Shown one piece after another: positions 1 through 9,334 of a stretch of DNA of 64,000 nucleotides (its first letter is position 1; every line of letters starts with the position of its first letter). The translations under genes were made by a program, and so were the position numbers. The stretch comes from Lentisphaerae bacterium GWF2_50_93 (GTDB lineage: Bacteria; Verrucomicrobiota; Lentisphaeria; Victivallales; GWF2-50-93): assembly GCA_001804815.1 (NCBI GenBank), contig MHBI01000001.1, positions 31,866 to 95,865 of the forward strand, read 5' to 3'. A model generated the notes under the pieces. It was not told the DNA's origin, ran no database searches, and saw only the letters and a list, made by a program, of their open reading frames with translations.

Positions 1-2938
1 TATAAATAGGAGCTCCGCCAGCTGTGAATTTCGCAGCTGGGAAACGCATCGCTTTTTCATCGAGCCTCGAGACGACTGCTGAAAGATCAGACATGATCAC
101 AACTCCGCCGGGACTTGCCTTGGTGATTTTAACTTCTTCCTGCTGGAATTGTCCGTCGTCGTTCAAATCTGTCCAGATGCAGAAAGCCTGGTTCTTCCAG
201 TAGTCGCCCTTGAAATCAATGCCCGCAGGCCAGCAGCTTGAATACTTGTCGGTCTTGAGAAGTCCCCAGTCGTTAGCGCGTCCAATCATCGCGGCAAGCC
301 TGGCGAGTCCGTCCTTCTCGATCCAAACTGTCACGAGAGATGCGCCGTTGGTTGGATTGCTGTTATAGCAGTTCGTGAAGTATTTCCTGCCGTTTGCGTA
401 TATCGCAGTCTGCGGAAAACCTCCGACCCCGAATCCTTCAGGAAGCATGTTCGTGCCATCAGGACGCCAGTAGATATTTGTAAGCTTGTCAACGCCTTTC
501 TCCCAGTCCAGCTTGAACTCCATACCCTTGTAGTAGAAGAGGGTCTTGTCCTGCGGATCGAGGTTGCCGCCGCCGCCGTATTCGGCTGGACCATAGAACG
601 CCTTTTCAAGAGTTCCATCGTACTGCCAGACGCTTACGCGCTTGGGCTGTTCATCCTGCTCGGTGACCCATACCCGGCCCTTGTTGTCGACTGTGAGTCC
701 TGCTGGATTGTTCATGTGCATGGGATCATATGGGCCGGCCTTTGGGATTCCGGCTTTTCCAAGACTGCGCATCTGTTTGCCTTCAGCTGTGAATATTTTC
801 ACCTGATGGCTTGCACCCCTGTCGGAAATGAACATTGCGTCTGTATTGTCTACGGCTATCTGCACCGGCTGATCCAGTCCCTTCGAAACCATGATGTCGG
901 GTTTCGGCAGTTCCTTCGGAGGAGGATTTGTCATCGTGTAGCGCAGCACTTTCTTCTCGGATATCACGAGGAGACTGCCCTTCGAGTCAAAGGCGATTCC
1001 AAGTGGTTCGGTGATGTTTGTTTCACCGGACTGCTTGCCGTTTGCGGCATCGATGTATATCAGCTTGTTGCTTTTTGGCAGACTGCAGACAAGCATCCCG
1101 TCACGCACCGCCATTCCTGCGATATCATACTTGTTCCCATCTTCCTTCTTTCCAATCTTGAATACTGGTTTCTCGCCTGAACGGGTCATTGCCGTCAGCC
1201 TGAGCTCGCCTTCGAAATTCGAACCGACGAATAGTATTGTGTTCTTGTCGGCTTTGGCGCCGGAATCAAGGGCCAGCATCTGCGCCCCTGTCCAATGTCC
1301 GCCGACCCAGTTGATTCCGCCGACCTTCCTGCCTTCGAGATCGACCCAGGCAAGACCATGCGTTCCTTCTGAGACATGGCTTCCGATATAGATCAGATCC
1401 TTGTCGTAGTGGTTACGGCTGGCCGGGACGAACAACGTGCAGCATGGAGGCGTATGGTTGCTGAGCCAGGCTCCGGTGTTGTCCGCAGTGTTCCATGCCG
1501 GAGCTCCTGCCGTGTAGACAGGGAATTCATAGAAAAGATCTATTGACTTGTAGCTGAGCCCTCTGACCTTGTAGGTGCCGGGCGCGACAAATACTCCCGG
1601 GACATGATACAGTCCATGGCTTGCAGCCGCAGGATCGCGGCCGACATCGTCCATTCCGTCCCACCACGCCACATTGTCGCCTGCCGGGAACGGAGTCTCG
1701 CTCACCAGGTTGCGGATGCGTTTCCCATTTGCGTCTTCAATCACAATCGTCGCATATCCCGGTTCCTTGAGCTTGAAATTTACGGGTATCGGAGGATGTA
1801 CTTTCACTTCTTCAACCTTTTTAGGAAGCGCAGCTGTCAGAGGATCTGCGCCGAGTTGACGGAGCACGATCAGTTCGTCAAGCCATACGCGGAGTCCGTT
1901 CTTTGCATTTCCATTCAGGTGGGGATGGCTTTCAGGTGCGACTTTTGTCATGCGGATGCGGATCGCCTTTGTCGTTACAGTTGTGCCGAAGTCCATCATC
2001 TGCAACGGAAGCTGGAGCGGATACCAGCTTTGAAGATCTTTAAATGCCTTGACCAGTTTCCAGTCTGAATCAACAGCTTCTGCGGGATTCTTGTCCTTGG
2101 AACCGGCAAAAGTCTGCACTTCAGCTGCGCCGAAACCGCCGAACAATGCGGCGAGACCGCTGATTGCCACGGGTTCAGGCCATGTCAGCATAACCCATGG
2201 CGCCTGTTCGGAGATGGGTTTTGGAGGAATGCTGTCGTTCCAGTTGTCCCATGCACTCCAGCAGTCGCTCCATTCATTTGCAATTACGCCGGTCTTGTTT
2301 TCATTCACGGACGCCATGATCCTCGCCTGCGGTGCGAGATTCGCAAAACGTCCTGAAAGCAGATAGACTCCTCCGAGGCTGCCGGCATATGATCGATCCG
2401 TCGCCTTTGGCTCGTGTGTGAACCGGATGGCCTGAGTCTGCGTGTTCGGAGGAAGAACCCACGTTAGGAATCCTGATCCTTCCTTTGAAATTTTATCGCC
2501 GGCGATCCTTTCGGCTGGCAACCACTGCGAGGCGTCTGCGATGTCGCCGGGATATTTGGCATCAGGCTTGAGAACGCCTACGCGGCAGTTCCCTGCAGTG
2601 ATCACGGTGCCAACCTGTACCGGCTTCGTGAAACCGATGCGGAGATGGCGCGGGCCAAGGGTCTTTCCATCCGCGAAAGAAGATACGCCGTTCCATTCCG
2701 GACGTGAGTTGCGGGTCCAGATGACCCGTGAAGGTTCCGCTTCCCTGCCTTCATTAAACACCTTGTCTTCCTTGCCGTCCAGCCATTGCGTGAACGCGGA
2801 CCTGTCAAGATCCTCGCGGGTTACGGGAGAATCGAAGAGAGAAGCTGCTGGCAGCTTGGCATCCTGTCCAAAGAGGGAATTGCAGAGGAGCAGAGCGGTG
2901 AGGGATACGGCAAACAGTCTCGGAATTCCAGATTTCAT
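1..2938 (-). CDS. Giant secreted FlgD-Ig / NHL-propeller protein (partial, 3' end outside window)
   Basis: Open from the ATG at 2938 to the left edge with no stop (979 codons), so the C-terminus is missing. The start is backed by an AAGGAG ribosome site seven bases upstream and a signal peptide beginning MKSGIPRLFAVSLTALLLC. Next comes a discoidin-like N-terminal half, then a FlgD-type Ig-like segment (DANGKRIRNLV motif), then NHL-like propeller blades (for example NPAGLTVDNKGRVWVTEQDE). The last visible residues (FTAGGAPIY) align with FTAGGTPNY in the neighbouring 1279-residue protein, so the two are paralogues differing in their N-terminal domains. A role in extracellular polysaccharide binding or cell-surface display is inferred; no catalytic motif is visible. 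Confidence 0.85.
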   Translation of the reverse strand, partial: MKSGIPRLFAVSLTALLLCNSLFGQDAKLPAASLFDSPVTREDLDRSAFTQWLDGKEDKVFNEGREAEPSRVIWTRNSRPEWNGVSSFADGKTLGPRHLRIGFTKPVQVGTVITAGNCRVGVLKPDAKYPGDIADASQWLPAERIAGDKISKEGSGFLTWVLPPNTQTQAIRFTHEPKATDRSYAGSLGGVYLLSGRFANLAPQARIMASVNENKTGVIANEWSDCWSAWDNWNDSIPPKPISEQAPWVMLTWPEPVAISGLAALFGGFGAAEVQTFAGSKDKNPAEAVDSDWKLVKAFKDLQSWYPLQLPLQMMDFGTTVTTKAIRIRMTKVAPESHPHLNGNAKNGLRVWLDELIVLRQLGADPLTAALPKKVEEVKVHPPIPVNFKLKEPGYATIVIEDANGKRIRNLVSETPFPAGDNVAWWDGMDDVGRDPAAASHGLYHVPGVFVAPGTYKVRGLSYKSIDLFYEFPVYTAGAPAWNTADNTGAWLSNHTPPCCTLFVPASRNHYDKDLIYIGSHVSEGTHGLAWVDLEGRKVGGINWVGGHWTGAQMLALDSGAKADKNTILFVGSNFEGELRLTAMTRSGEKPVFKIGKKEDGNKYDIAGMAVRDGMLVCSLPKSNKLIYIDAANGKQSGETNITEPLGIAFDSKGSLLVISEKKVLRYTMTNPPPKELPKPDIMVSKGLDQPVQIAVDNTDAMFISDRGASHQVKIFTAEGKQMRSLGKAGIPKAGPYDPMHMNNPAGLTVDNKGRVWVTEQDEQPKRVSVWQYDGTLEKAFYGPAEYGGGGNLDPQDKTLFYYKGMEFKLDWEKGVDKLTNIYWRPDGTNMLPEGFGVGGFPQTAIYANGRKYFTNCYNSNPTNGASLVTVWIEKDGLARLAAMIGRANDWGLLKTDKYSSCWPAGIDFKGDYWKNQAFCIWTDLNDDGQFQQEEVKITKASPGGVVIMSDLSAVVSRLDEKAMRFPAAKFTAGGAPIY

Positions 2939-3252
2939 CTTGCAACTCCTTATGGTTTCAAAATCATGGAGAATTCAACCACAGAACACACAGACTACTC
3001 AGAATGGAATCATTTAATGTAACACGTCAGTTTCTATTGCATGCGATGAATTCAGGTAGGGCGCTCTCGCCGAGAGCGCCGCGGACGCCTTCCCGATGCC
3101 TTACAGGATCGGGATAAACTTTAAGGCGTCCCTACCTTTAGAAATAAAAACTGACGCATTGCCATTTAATTGATAGTTCTTTTTTTAACAATCAACATTT
3201 TTCTGTGTTTTCTGTATATTCAGTGGTCTATAATGTATTTATCTTTTTGATC
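2939..3252. repeat. Intergenic palindromic repeat between the two paralogues
   Basis: This gap contains no gene. At 3054-3138 lies an element bounded by AGGTAGGG and CCCTACCTT, with an internal perfect hairpin GGCGCTCTCGCCGAGAGCGCC-like core and a GGACGCC/GGCGTCC outer pair. A further flanking pair (CGTCAGTTTC at 3024 and its complement near 3150) extends the fold. A sequence-related element with the same GGTAGGG...CCCTACC ends is at 41375-41469. Confidence 0.6.
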
Positions 3253-6200
3253 CTACTCGAATTTCAGTTCACCCCACAGGGACGGAGTCAGTATTGCCTC
3301 GTCAGGAACGTCGTTGGTGTTGTTCGTGGTCTTGTTGCTCCAGTAGTTCCTCGACGTGCATTCCTGTCCGGCGCTGTCAGAGCCCAGGACGCCGAAATCA
3401 CCGCTCAGGATCTTTCCCTTGAGAGTATCAACTCCAAGCAGGTTCAAAGGTATCGCAGCTGTCATGGCATATCCGCCCTGGACGGCTTTCATGGTGATCG
3501 GGAAGTCGACGACGCGGACACGGTCCATCTTGATACTCCGCCATGGAGAACTGAATGAACCATTCTGTTCCTTAGGTGCTCCTGGTGCGACCGGCTCGTA
3601 GAGGACGGCAAGCGGCTTATTGTCCTTGAAGGTCATCAGCAGCCTCATGTCGCCCTTTGCGCAATCCTGGCTTTTTGCGGCCGGATCAGCACGGAGCATC
3701 AGGTCGATGCAGTCGCCTGTGATGAACATGAGCTGCTCGTTCTGTCCGGAATTCTTCAGCGGTGAAGCATCGTTAACCTGGTATGCAAGATAGAGGTTCT
3801 TGTCGTCGTAGGAGGCCTTGATCGTCGCGATCTTGTTGTTGCCGGACTGGATTTCTATGCTGTTCTTCGAGATATCCCAGGCTTCGAGATTGCCGTCCGT
3901 AGGCAGTACAGTTTTCGTCTCCTTGATGGAATAGGATTTCCTGCTGGCGACTTTTGCCGCACGCTTGACCTTCAGCTCCTGCGCGGCCACTATGTCGGTT
4001 GGTTTGACGGTCACAGTCTGGCCGAAACGTTTCAACGAATCAAGACCGGTGATCTCTGAGACTATCGCTGCGGTTCCACCTCCCAGCGAGTAGAATTTAC
4101 CATCGTCGGACTTGCAGAAGAATCCACCGAAACTCTCGCCGCCAGCAGTCATCGCATCGGTCGGCATTCCGGGAACGGCCTGCAGCGGTACATCAAACCA
4201 TCCACGGCAGTCATTGTATAGGCTCTGCACCCAGAGACCGTCTTCAGTGAAGATGAAATTCTGTCCGAGATTTCCATTGAGATAGAACACCTCGCCGATT
4301 TCATCGTTTATCTTGGCGCGGCCATAGAAGCTGGAAGGCCCGATAAGAAGTCCGGGTGTCGATGCAGGCGCGTTATGCGAGCCATGCACTGAAACATAAT
4401 GGCTGGGATAGGTCCATAGGATTTTTCCGTCGGTACCCATCGCCTGGAGAGGATTCTGGTTGAGATAGATACGGTTGTCGCGTCCGATGGCCAGCATTCC
4501 TTCGCCGCCCATCTCTCCCTGCGGAGTTATCCTGACCATCGAATCAAAACTGTAGTTCGGCGTGCCGCCTGCTGTGAATCCCTGCGGCTTGAAAGACAGG
4601 AACTCCTTTGATGGGTTGCCCATCGGAATCACGACGTTGAGGTCGTCGCCCATCGCCTGGCCCCAGTAGTAGCGCCCGAGGTTGAAGTCCCTCGTCTGGA
4701 TCTCTTCACGCTGTGCAATGCCGTCGTCGTTCTTGTCCACCCACAGGAATGCCTTGCCGAACAGCCCTTCCCAGAGCGGTTTGTTGAACTTCTGGTTCCA
4801 GTCCTTGTGGTAGGCCTCGTCCATTGTCTTTCCAAGCCCGACATTCCCCCATTCCGCCGCATGGCGCCAGCTGCCGTCCTTCTGGCGCAGGTATATTTTT
4901 ACCATTGAAGCATCGCGCGCGGTGCTTCTGATCTGGATGTATTCGCGGCCGTCCACCTTCGAATACTGCGTTACCCAGTCGCTTCCCGTGCCGAGAGCAT
5001 CTGTGAGCGTGTAGAGCGGACGGAATTTCTGTTTTGCAAAATCAAGCTTGTACTCGACCAGCTCGCTGAATCCGCGTGTGTGGTCAAAGGGATTTATGCT
5101 GCCGCCTGCCGCATACGCAGTCGTGCCGATCAAGTCGAAGGCGAGGGTGGCATCGGCGTTCCAGATGCTTGTGCGCTTCGGCTGCTTGTCTTCCTCGGCG
5201 ACCCACAGGCGGCCTTTGCTGTCAACGGCGATCTGGGTAGGATTGAGCATGCCTGTCTCATCGAAGAAACCGAATGCCGGACGTCCCCCAGCCTTGCCGA
5301 TGGCGCCTGTCTTCCTGCCCTTTGCATCGAAGATTTCGACGTTCATCTTCCTGCCGCGCTGGCTGATGAAGATCCTGCCGTCCTTGTCGAATGCGATCCC
5401 GCGCGGATCATCAAGTCCGTCCATCACCTTCACGGCTTTGCCTGAGTCCTTATCAATACTATATAAGGAAGGACCTGCGACAAGAAAAAGCGTACCGTTC
5501 GGTGCGTATCCGCAGGCCGCCATATTTTCCGGCATGTCCTTAAGCTCTTTTTCTACATTTCCTTTGTCGGCATTCAAGATCAGGATCTTCTTGTCGGCGG
5601 CCATGATGACTGCGAGCTTTCCGTCCTTCAGCGCGATGGTGCGGCACTGGGCGCCACCGTCCGTGTCGCACAGCTGCAGGTCAAGGACATCCTTGCCGTC
5701 CTTGTCCTTGAGGTTCCAGGCCGCGTATGCGCCGGTCTTGAGATCGCAGCGCCAGATGAAGAAACGGCCCTTGCCCTCGCTCGAGGCGATCCACAATATT
5801 TTGCCGTCTGTTGCGAGTGATACGCGGTCGCTTACGCCGAACATCCGGTTGGCGAGACCCCACTGCCTCTGTCCGTTCATGTCGATGCCGATGAGATGCT
5901 GGCCCGCTTCGCCCATCGGACAGGCGAGGGCGAGATAATCGGTTCCTGCGGCAACCGCCTGTGGTGCCGTGTGATCTCCGTAGTAGGCGCCTCGGCCGTC
6001 GGACGTCTGCCAGCCGGGATTTCCGGGACTTGCAAAACTTCCGACATATTTGAGATGGAGTCCGTCATGGTAGATCGCCTTAACAGTGTAGTTTCCAGGA
6101 GGCACGATGTTTCCGTTGTCGTCGAGGCAGTCCCACAGATCGGTGTTCGCGCCCTTCTTGCGTTCGGCTGACGGGAGCAGGTTGCGGATCCTTTTGCCCG

Positions 6201-7092
6201 TCGAGTCGTCGACGGCGAGGGTCACGCGGCTGTCTTTCGGAAGTTCGTAGGAGATTGCGACAGGGCCTTCCATCTTTTCCGAGCCCGGCGGGTTGTCCCA
6301 TGGCTGCGGAGGAAGAGTGAGCTTGCCTTTGCTTTCCAAGGTGACCACGCCCCAGCTGTCTTTCGCCGTCCAGAAGAATTCGCGGCTCGTCGTGCCGTCG
6401 GCAAGATTGTCGGCATAACGGTGCACCGGCCAGTCGGCCTCTCCCCAGAGCAGTTCGATGCCGCAGCGGAAAATGTCGCCTGCGACATATTTCTTGTCAA
6501 TCGTCATGAGCTTCCATGGGAGCTTGATTTCCTGTACATAACCTTTGCCGTCATCATCCTTCAGGAACGCCATCTCTGCTCCGTCGTCAAGCTTCCAGCC
6601 GTCCTTGCGGAAAAGATTCTTGCTTCCTCCGCCGAATGGCTCGTTGAGGTCTTTCCCATAGTCAAGATTGATGAACGGTTCGTTCTTGCCTGCGAAATAC
6701 CAGGCGGTCGCATGTGTTATCCTGTCGGTCTTGATCCTGAGCTGGACACAGTCTCCGGCCCATCCTTTTCCTGCCTGGAACTGCGGATCATGAGAGTTGC
6801 CCATCGGAATAGGATCCTTCCAGTGGATTGAAACGTAGAGATTGTCGGCATCATACATCATGGCGATGCGGCCGGAGTAGATGTCCTTCAGGGAAAGCAC
6901 GTCATAGCACATTAATATCTGCCCGGAAAGATCCCAGTCGTCGAGCTTGCCGTCGATGACGGTTTTGCCAGGCGCAGGTACGGCATGGATGCCGTGGTTG
7001 TCGGTCTGGAGGGCGCCTGCGTTCTGGGTGGTGAATATTGCGGACATCGCAACGAGGAGCAGCAGTTTCAATATCGCCAAGTTCCGTTTCAT
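3253..7092 (-). CDS. Giant secreted CBM9-like / FlgD-Ig / NHL-propeller protein
   Basis: A 1279-residue protein with a signal peptide (MKRNLAILKLLLLVAMSAIF). An N-terminal CBM9-like domain (about 35-260, IDGKLDDWDL...DNLYVSIHW) is followed by a FlgD-type Ig module (about 285-345, DDSTGKRIRNLLPSAERK), a long NHL-like propeller (about 370-1020) and a second CBM9-like domain at the C-terminus (about 1080-1279, TDGNLEAWDI...DDKNLYLAYQV). CBM9 domains bind sugar chain ends, so a surface carbohydrate-binding role is likely, but no glycosidase motif is seen. The start has AAAGGATC upstream. A paired operator lies 29 bases before the start codon, the same arrangement as in front of the neighbouring prepilin-like gene. 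Confidence 0.88.
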   Translation of the reverse strand: MKRNLAILKLLLLVAMSAIFTTQNAGALQTDNHGIHAVPAPGKTVIDGKLDDWDLSGQILMCYDVLSLKDIYSGRIAMMYDADNLYVSIHWKDPIPMGNSHDPQFQAGKGWAGDCVQLRIKTDRITHATAWYFAGKNEPFINLDYGKDLNEPFGGGSKNLFRKDGWKLDDGAEMAFLKDDDGKGYVQEIKLPWKLMTIDKKYVAGDIFRCGIELLWGEADWPVHRYADNLADGTTSREFFWTAKDSWGVVTLESKGKLTLPPQPWDNPPGSEKMEGPVAISYELPKDSRVTLAVDDSTGKRIRNLLPSAERKKGANTDLWDCLDDNGNIVPPGNYTVKAIYHDGLHLKYVGSFASPGNPGWQTSDGRGAYYGDHTAPQAVAAGTDYLALACPMGEAGQHLIGIDMNGQRQWGLANRMFGVSDRVSLATDGKILWIASSEGKGRFFIWRCDLKTGAYAAWNLKDKDGKDVLDLQLCDTDGGAQCRTIALKDGKLAVIMAADKKILILNADKGNVEKELKDMPENMAACGYAPNGTLFLVAGPSLYSIDKDSGKAVKVMDGLDDPRGIAFDKDGRIFISQRGRKMNVEIFDAKGRKTGAIGKAGGRPAFGFFDETGMLNPTQIAVDSKGRLWVAEEDKQPKRTSIWNADATLAFDLIGTTAYAAGGSINPFDHTRGFSELVEYKLDFAKQKFRPLYTLTDALGTGSDWVTQYSKVDGREYIQIRSTARDASMVKIYLRQKDGSWRHAAEWGNVGLGKTMDEAYHKDWNQKFNKPLWEGLFGKAFLWVDKNDDGIAQREEIQTRDFNLGRYYWGQAMGDDLNVVIPMGNPSKEFLSFKPQGFTAGGTPNYSFDSMVRITPQGEMGGEGMLAIGRDNRIYLNQNPLQAMGTDGKILWTYPSHYVSVHGSHNAPASTPGLLIGPSSFYGRAKINDEIGEVFYLNGNLGQNFIFTEDGLWVQSLYNDCRGWFDVPLQAVPGMPTDAMTAGGESFGGFFCKSDDGKFYSLGGGTAAIVSEITGLDSLKRFGQTVTVKPTDIVAAQELKVKRAAKVASRKSYSIKETKTVLPTDGNLEAWDISKNSIEIQSGNNKIATIKASYDDKNLYLAYQVNDASPLKNSGQNEQLMFITGDCIDLMLRADPAAKSQDCAKGDMRLLMTFKDNKPLAVLYEPVAPGAPKEQNGSFSSPWRSIKMDRVRVVDFPITMKAVQGGYAMTAAIPLNLLGVDTLKGKILSGDFGVLGSDSAGQECTSRNYWSNKTTNNTNDVPDEAILTPSLWGELKFE

Positions 7093-7121
7093 CCGGTGAT
7101 CCTTTCGAATATTGCAGCATT

Positions 7122-7157
7122 AATGTTATCGTAATGATTTATAATAAAGATAACATT
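7122..7157. promoter_or_regulatory. Paired inverted operator upstream of the CBM9/propeller gene
   Basis: AATGTTATC (7122-7130) and its perfect inverse GATAACATT (7149-7157) are 27 bases apart centre to centre. The distal half overlaps a possible minus-strand -10 box CATAAT (7155-7160). The same half-sites at the same spacing occur at 8158-8193, which supports binding of one dimeric or looping regulator to both promoters. Confidence 0.65.
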
Positions 7158-7200
7158 ATGTTCGGGCATTTTATTTTCAAGACCGCAAGCAAATATTATG

Positions 7201-7330
7201 CCTATTTTTGCGCGGCCTTCGTCTTGGCCGGAACCGACGATACTTCAGTATCGCCTTGTTCCATCCAAGCCAAATCCGCATCAAAAATTGACATAATTTT
7301 ATTCGGCGTATTTGCGATACATGACACTAG
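7201..7330. repeat. Structured dispersed repeat, copy 1 (conserved tail TATTTGCGATACATGACACTAG-type)
   Basis: A nested stem-loop at 7223-7269 (CTTGG/CCAAG and GGAAC/GTTCC) surrounds the hairpin CGATACTTCAGTATCG (7238-7253). It is followed by a constant tail at 7309-7330 that carries the stop codon of the upstream minus-strand gene. Copy 2 at 46618-46730 keeps the loop TTCA and the tail, while the stem changes from GATAC/GTATC to GATGC/GCATC, a compensatory pair. Confidence 0.6.
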
Positions 7331-8142
7331 AACCACGGTTCCAGTCCACGCGCGACTCCGCCGGTGAGCATGTAATATCCGTAGGAGAGTGACAGGTTTC
7401 CGCTGCTGTCGCAGTGCGGCCAGATGGAGTTTGAAGGCACGACGTAGTCCCCCCCGAGATTGCTTCCGTTGGCGACGTATTGCTGCTGTGCCTTGTCATG
7501 TATGCCATTCCCTGGCCTGTATGAGTACCAGGAGGCTGAACCGTCCGAGGAACCTACGTTGCCACCCTTCGGTGGAGCCTTGTTGACGTCATGGTTGGTC
7601 TCTGCGAACCCTCCTGTCTGTACGCCGGCATATTCCACCCTGTTGCACCTGTCCGCCCAGAGCGCAGGCACCTTCTCCGACACCATTGCCGCCGCTGCGG
7701 TATTGAGTCTCCCGATCTTGAATTTGCGGTCATAGGACGAGCCTCCGCACATCATGTAGGGGATGCGCCCGTTGTCCTTCCTTCGGTTGGAAGGACAGAC
7801 GAAAACTTCCGCGAGCGCGAAGCGGACGCTGAGCAGGGGAGATGACTGCGCATTGAGATTGCCCTTCATGTAGTCGGAATAGAAGGAGTAGAAGGCTCCG
7901 CTGACTTCATTGTTGACCTGCCCCCTGGACATCTGTCCGTATTTTCCCATCGGCATGAGCACGTCATCGTAATCAATAACATATGTCAGCGAGCCAATGG
8001 TAAGCTGCTTCACGTTCGAACAGCAGGCTATCCTGTTCGCCTGCTCCTTCGCATTCCTGAGCGCAGGCAGCAGCAGCGCCGCGAGTATTGCGATGATCGC
8101 AATTACGACCAGCAATTCGATCAATGTAAATCTACGTTTCAT
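7327..8142 (-). CDS. Prepilin-type N-terminal cleavage/methylation protein
   Basis: A 271-residue protein opening with the class III (type IV pilin) signal [20 protein letters not shown]: a short basic leader, F-T-L-I-E cleavage context with Glu5, and a hydrophobic helix. The rest resembles the DUF1559/GspG-like surface proteins that are greatly expanded in Lentisphaerae and Planctomycetes, with CCSNVKQL after the helix and a [18 protein letters not shown] tail. It is processed by prepilin peptidase and probably enters a type II or pilus-like assembly at the envelope. It shares a regulatory site with the downstream CBM9/propeller gene, suggesting joint expression on a polysaccharide signal. 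Its exact substrate or partner is unknown. Confidence 0.85.
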   Translation of the reverse strand: MKRRFTLIELLVVIAIIAILAALLLPALRNAKEQANRIACCSNVKQLTIGSLTYVIDYDDVLMPMGKYGQMSRGQVNNEVSGAFYSFYSDYMKGNLNAQSSPLLSVRFALAEVFVCPSNRRKDNGRIPYMMCGGSSYDRKFKIGRLNTAAAAMVSEKVPALWADRCNRVEYAGVQTGGFAETNHDVNKAPPKGGNVGSSDGSASWYSYRPGNGIHDKAQQQYVANGSNLGGDYVVPSNSIWPHCDSSGNLSLSYGYYMLTGGVARGLEPWF

Positions 8143-8157
8143 TCTTCTTTCTTCTGT

Positions 8158-8219
8158 AATGTTATCGTAAAGTATTAATGAAACGATAACATTATATCAG
8201 GTTTCAACTGATTTGTCAA
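8158..8219 (-). promoter_or_regulatory. Consensus sigma-70 promoter with overlapping paired operator
   Basis: On the minus strand TTGACA (8214-8219) and TATAAT (8191-8196) are separated by exactly 17 bases, a perfect consensus. The operator halves AATGTTATCGT (8158-8168) and ACGATAACATT (8183-8193) are inverted, 27 bases apart centre to centre, and the upstream half overlaps the -10 box. This geometry predicts tight repression of a strong promoter. Confidence 0.75.
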
Positions 8220-8289
8220 GTTTTAAAACGTGTTTCCTGTGCAGTTTGCGGGAGTTTGTCCTACGCAGTTATAGCCTGCCGGGCCAGCA

Positions 8290-8979
8290 TTAACACAGAT
8301 CAAGCAGCATCTGTCCAATTCGAAATTTCCTTATCGTATACTTGCCCTCTGAATTCCGGTTGTTCTTCAAGTATTTCTCCCAGGCGGGGGCGGCATATTG
8401 CATTTCGGATTTCGCCAGGCCAGGACCGATCTCGGTCAATGCGAGGCTCAGATAGTAAAAGGGAAAGCGGCGCCAATGGCCATCGCCCATGCGGTTTTTC
8501 TTTAATTCCTTCATGCCTTCTGACAAACGTTCCTCGCGCCTGGGAAATTCCGTCACCAGTAAATTCCGCCAGTACGCCGTGGAACATTTGCCGCAGCAAT
8601 AAGTGCCAATCCCATATCCCCTTTTTTCAGAATCATCGAGCCGGGATGTGAAACCTTCTATTGCTGCGGCCTGTGCGTCATTTATTCCCTTGTCTTTTAA
8701 ATTCAACATGGACAAGATGCGGCAGGTTTCCTCCCCAAGGATATGCGAGACTGCAGCGCCGCTGGTTATTTTTTCACCTGTGAATACCCGGATGCCATTT
8801 TGCATGTCAAGTCTTGTCGGTGCGAACATGTTGGCGTAGGAACCAGGCAGCCCCTGGCGTGAAGCCAGCCATCTTCCGACCGTCACTCGCTCCGGTTTTG
8901 AAACTTCATGCGAATGAAAAATGGCTTCGGATATCGAATCGATTGTTCCGGCAAGGCTGCTTTGGCTGATGTATTTCAT
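8290..8979 (-). CDS. Hypothetical protein with CCxxC motif
   Basis: A 229-residue soluble protein with no signal peptide. An AAGGAG ribosome site sits five bases before the ATG. I do not recognise the family. Visible features are YCCGKCSTAYWRNL (about residues 133-146) and GDGHWRRFPFYYLSLAL (about 170-186); the helical layout with an aromatic-rich stretch slightly recalls prenyltransferase or terpene-cyclase-type alpha-toroid repeats, which is only a weak resemblance. It is read in the same direction as the prepilin-like gene but separated from it by that gene's promoter. Confidence 0.7.
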   Translation of the reverse strand: MKYISQSSLAGTIDSISEAIFHSHEVSKPERVTVGRWLASRQGLPGSYANMFAPTRLDMQNGIRVFTGEKITSGAAVSHILGEETCRILSMLNLKDKGINDAQAAAIEGFTSRLDDSEKRGYGIGTYCCGKCSTAYWRNLLVTEFPRREERLSEGMKELKKNRMGDGHWRRFPFYYLSLALTEIGPGLAKSEMQYAAPAWEKYLKNNRNSEGKYTIRKFRIGQMLLDLC

Positions 8980-9334
8980 ATGCTTCTCCTTATGTGGAAT
9001 GCTCTAAAATTTGCTGCGACTGACGCATTTGCTGGCAAAGCCGGGTACGGAGACATGTTGTCGTAGCAACCAACATTTGCCTTAAAAATAGAACATCCTG
9101 AGCATGAAAATCAAGTTTTGATATCAAAAGCAAAAGAACATGCCTTACGGCATTAACTACAAACGAATAAAAGCATTAAGAATTTGTTTGTAGTTAAGCT
9201 CGCAAGAGCTGTTCTGGTGTTTTTCCCTTGTTTGAACACTGGAATTTATTTGGGATTTGGAATTTGGAACTTGGAATTTATCAAACATGCAGTAAATCTT
9301 TGAGCGGTCAACAATTTTAATTCAGGATAATATC
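8980..9334. repeat. Intergenic region with BIME-like element A
   Basis: Between divergent genes. Element A (9133-9215) has two REP-like hairpins facing away from each other: ATGCCTTACGGCAT on the left and AGCTCGCAAGAGCT on the right, each flanked on its inner side by the tetranucleotide GTAG (or its complement CTAC), with GTTCT ends. Related elements lie at 20892-20966, 32582-32667 and 46231-46312. Nothing else is evident here. Confidence 0.65.

Noticed and set aside
5048..5938. 296-codon plus-strand frame inside the CBM9/propeller gene
   Set aside because: It is antisense to a protein with a clear signal peptide and domain pattern. It has a Ser/Pro/Arg-rich composition and no ribosome site.
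7201..7330. Integron attC site
   Set aside because: The nested stem-loop looked similar, but no RYYYAAC/GTTRRRY core sites and no integrase gene are present.
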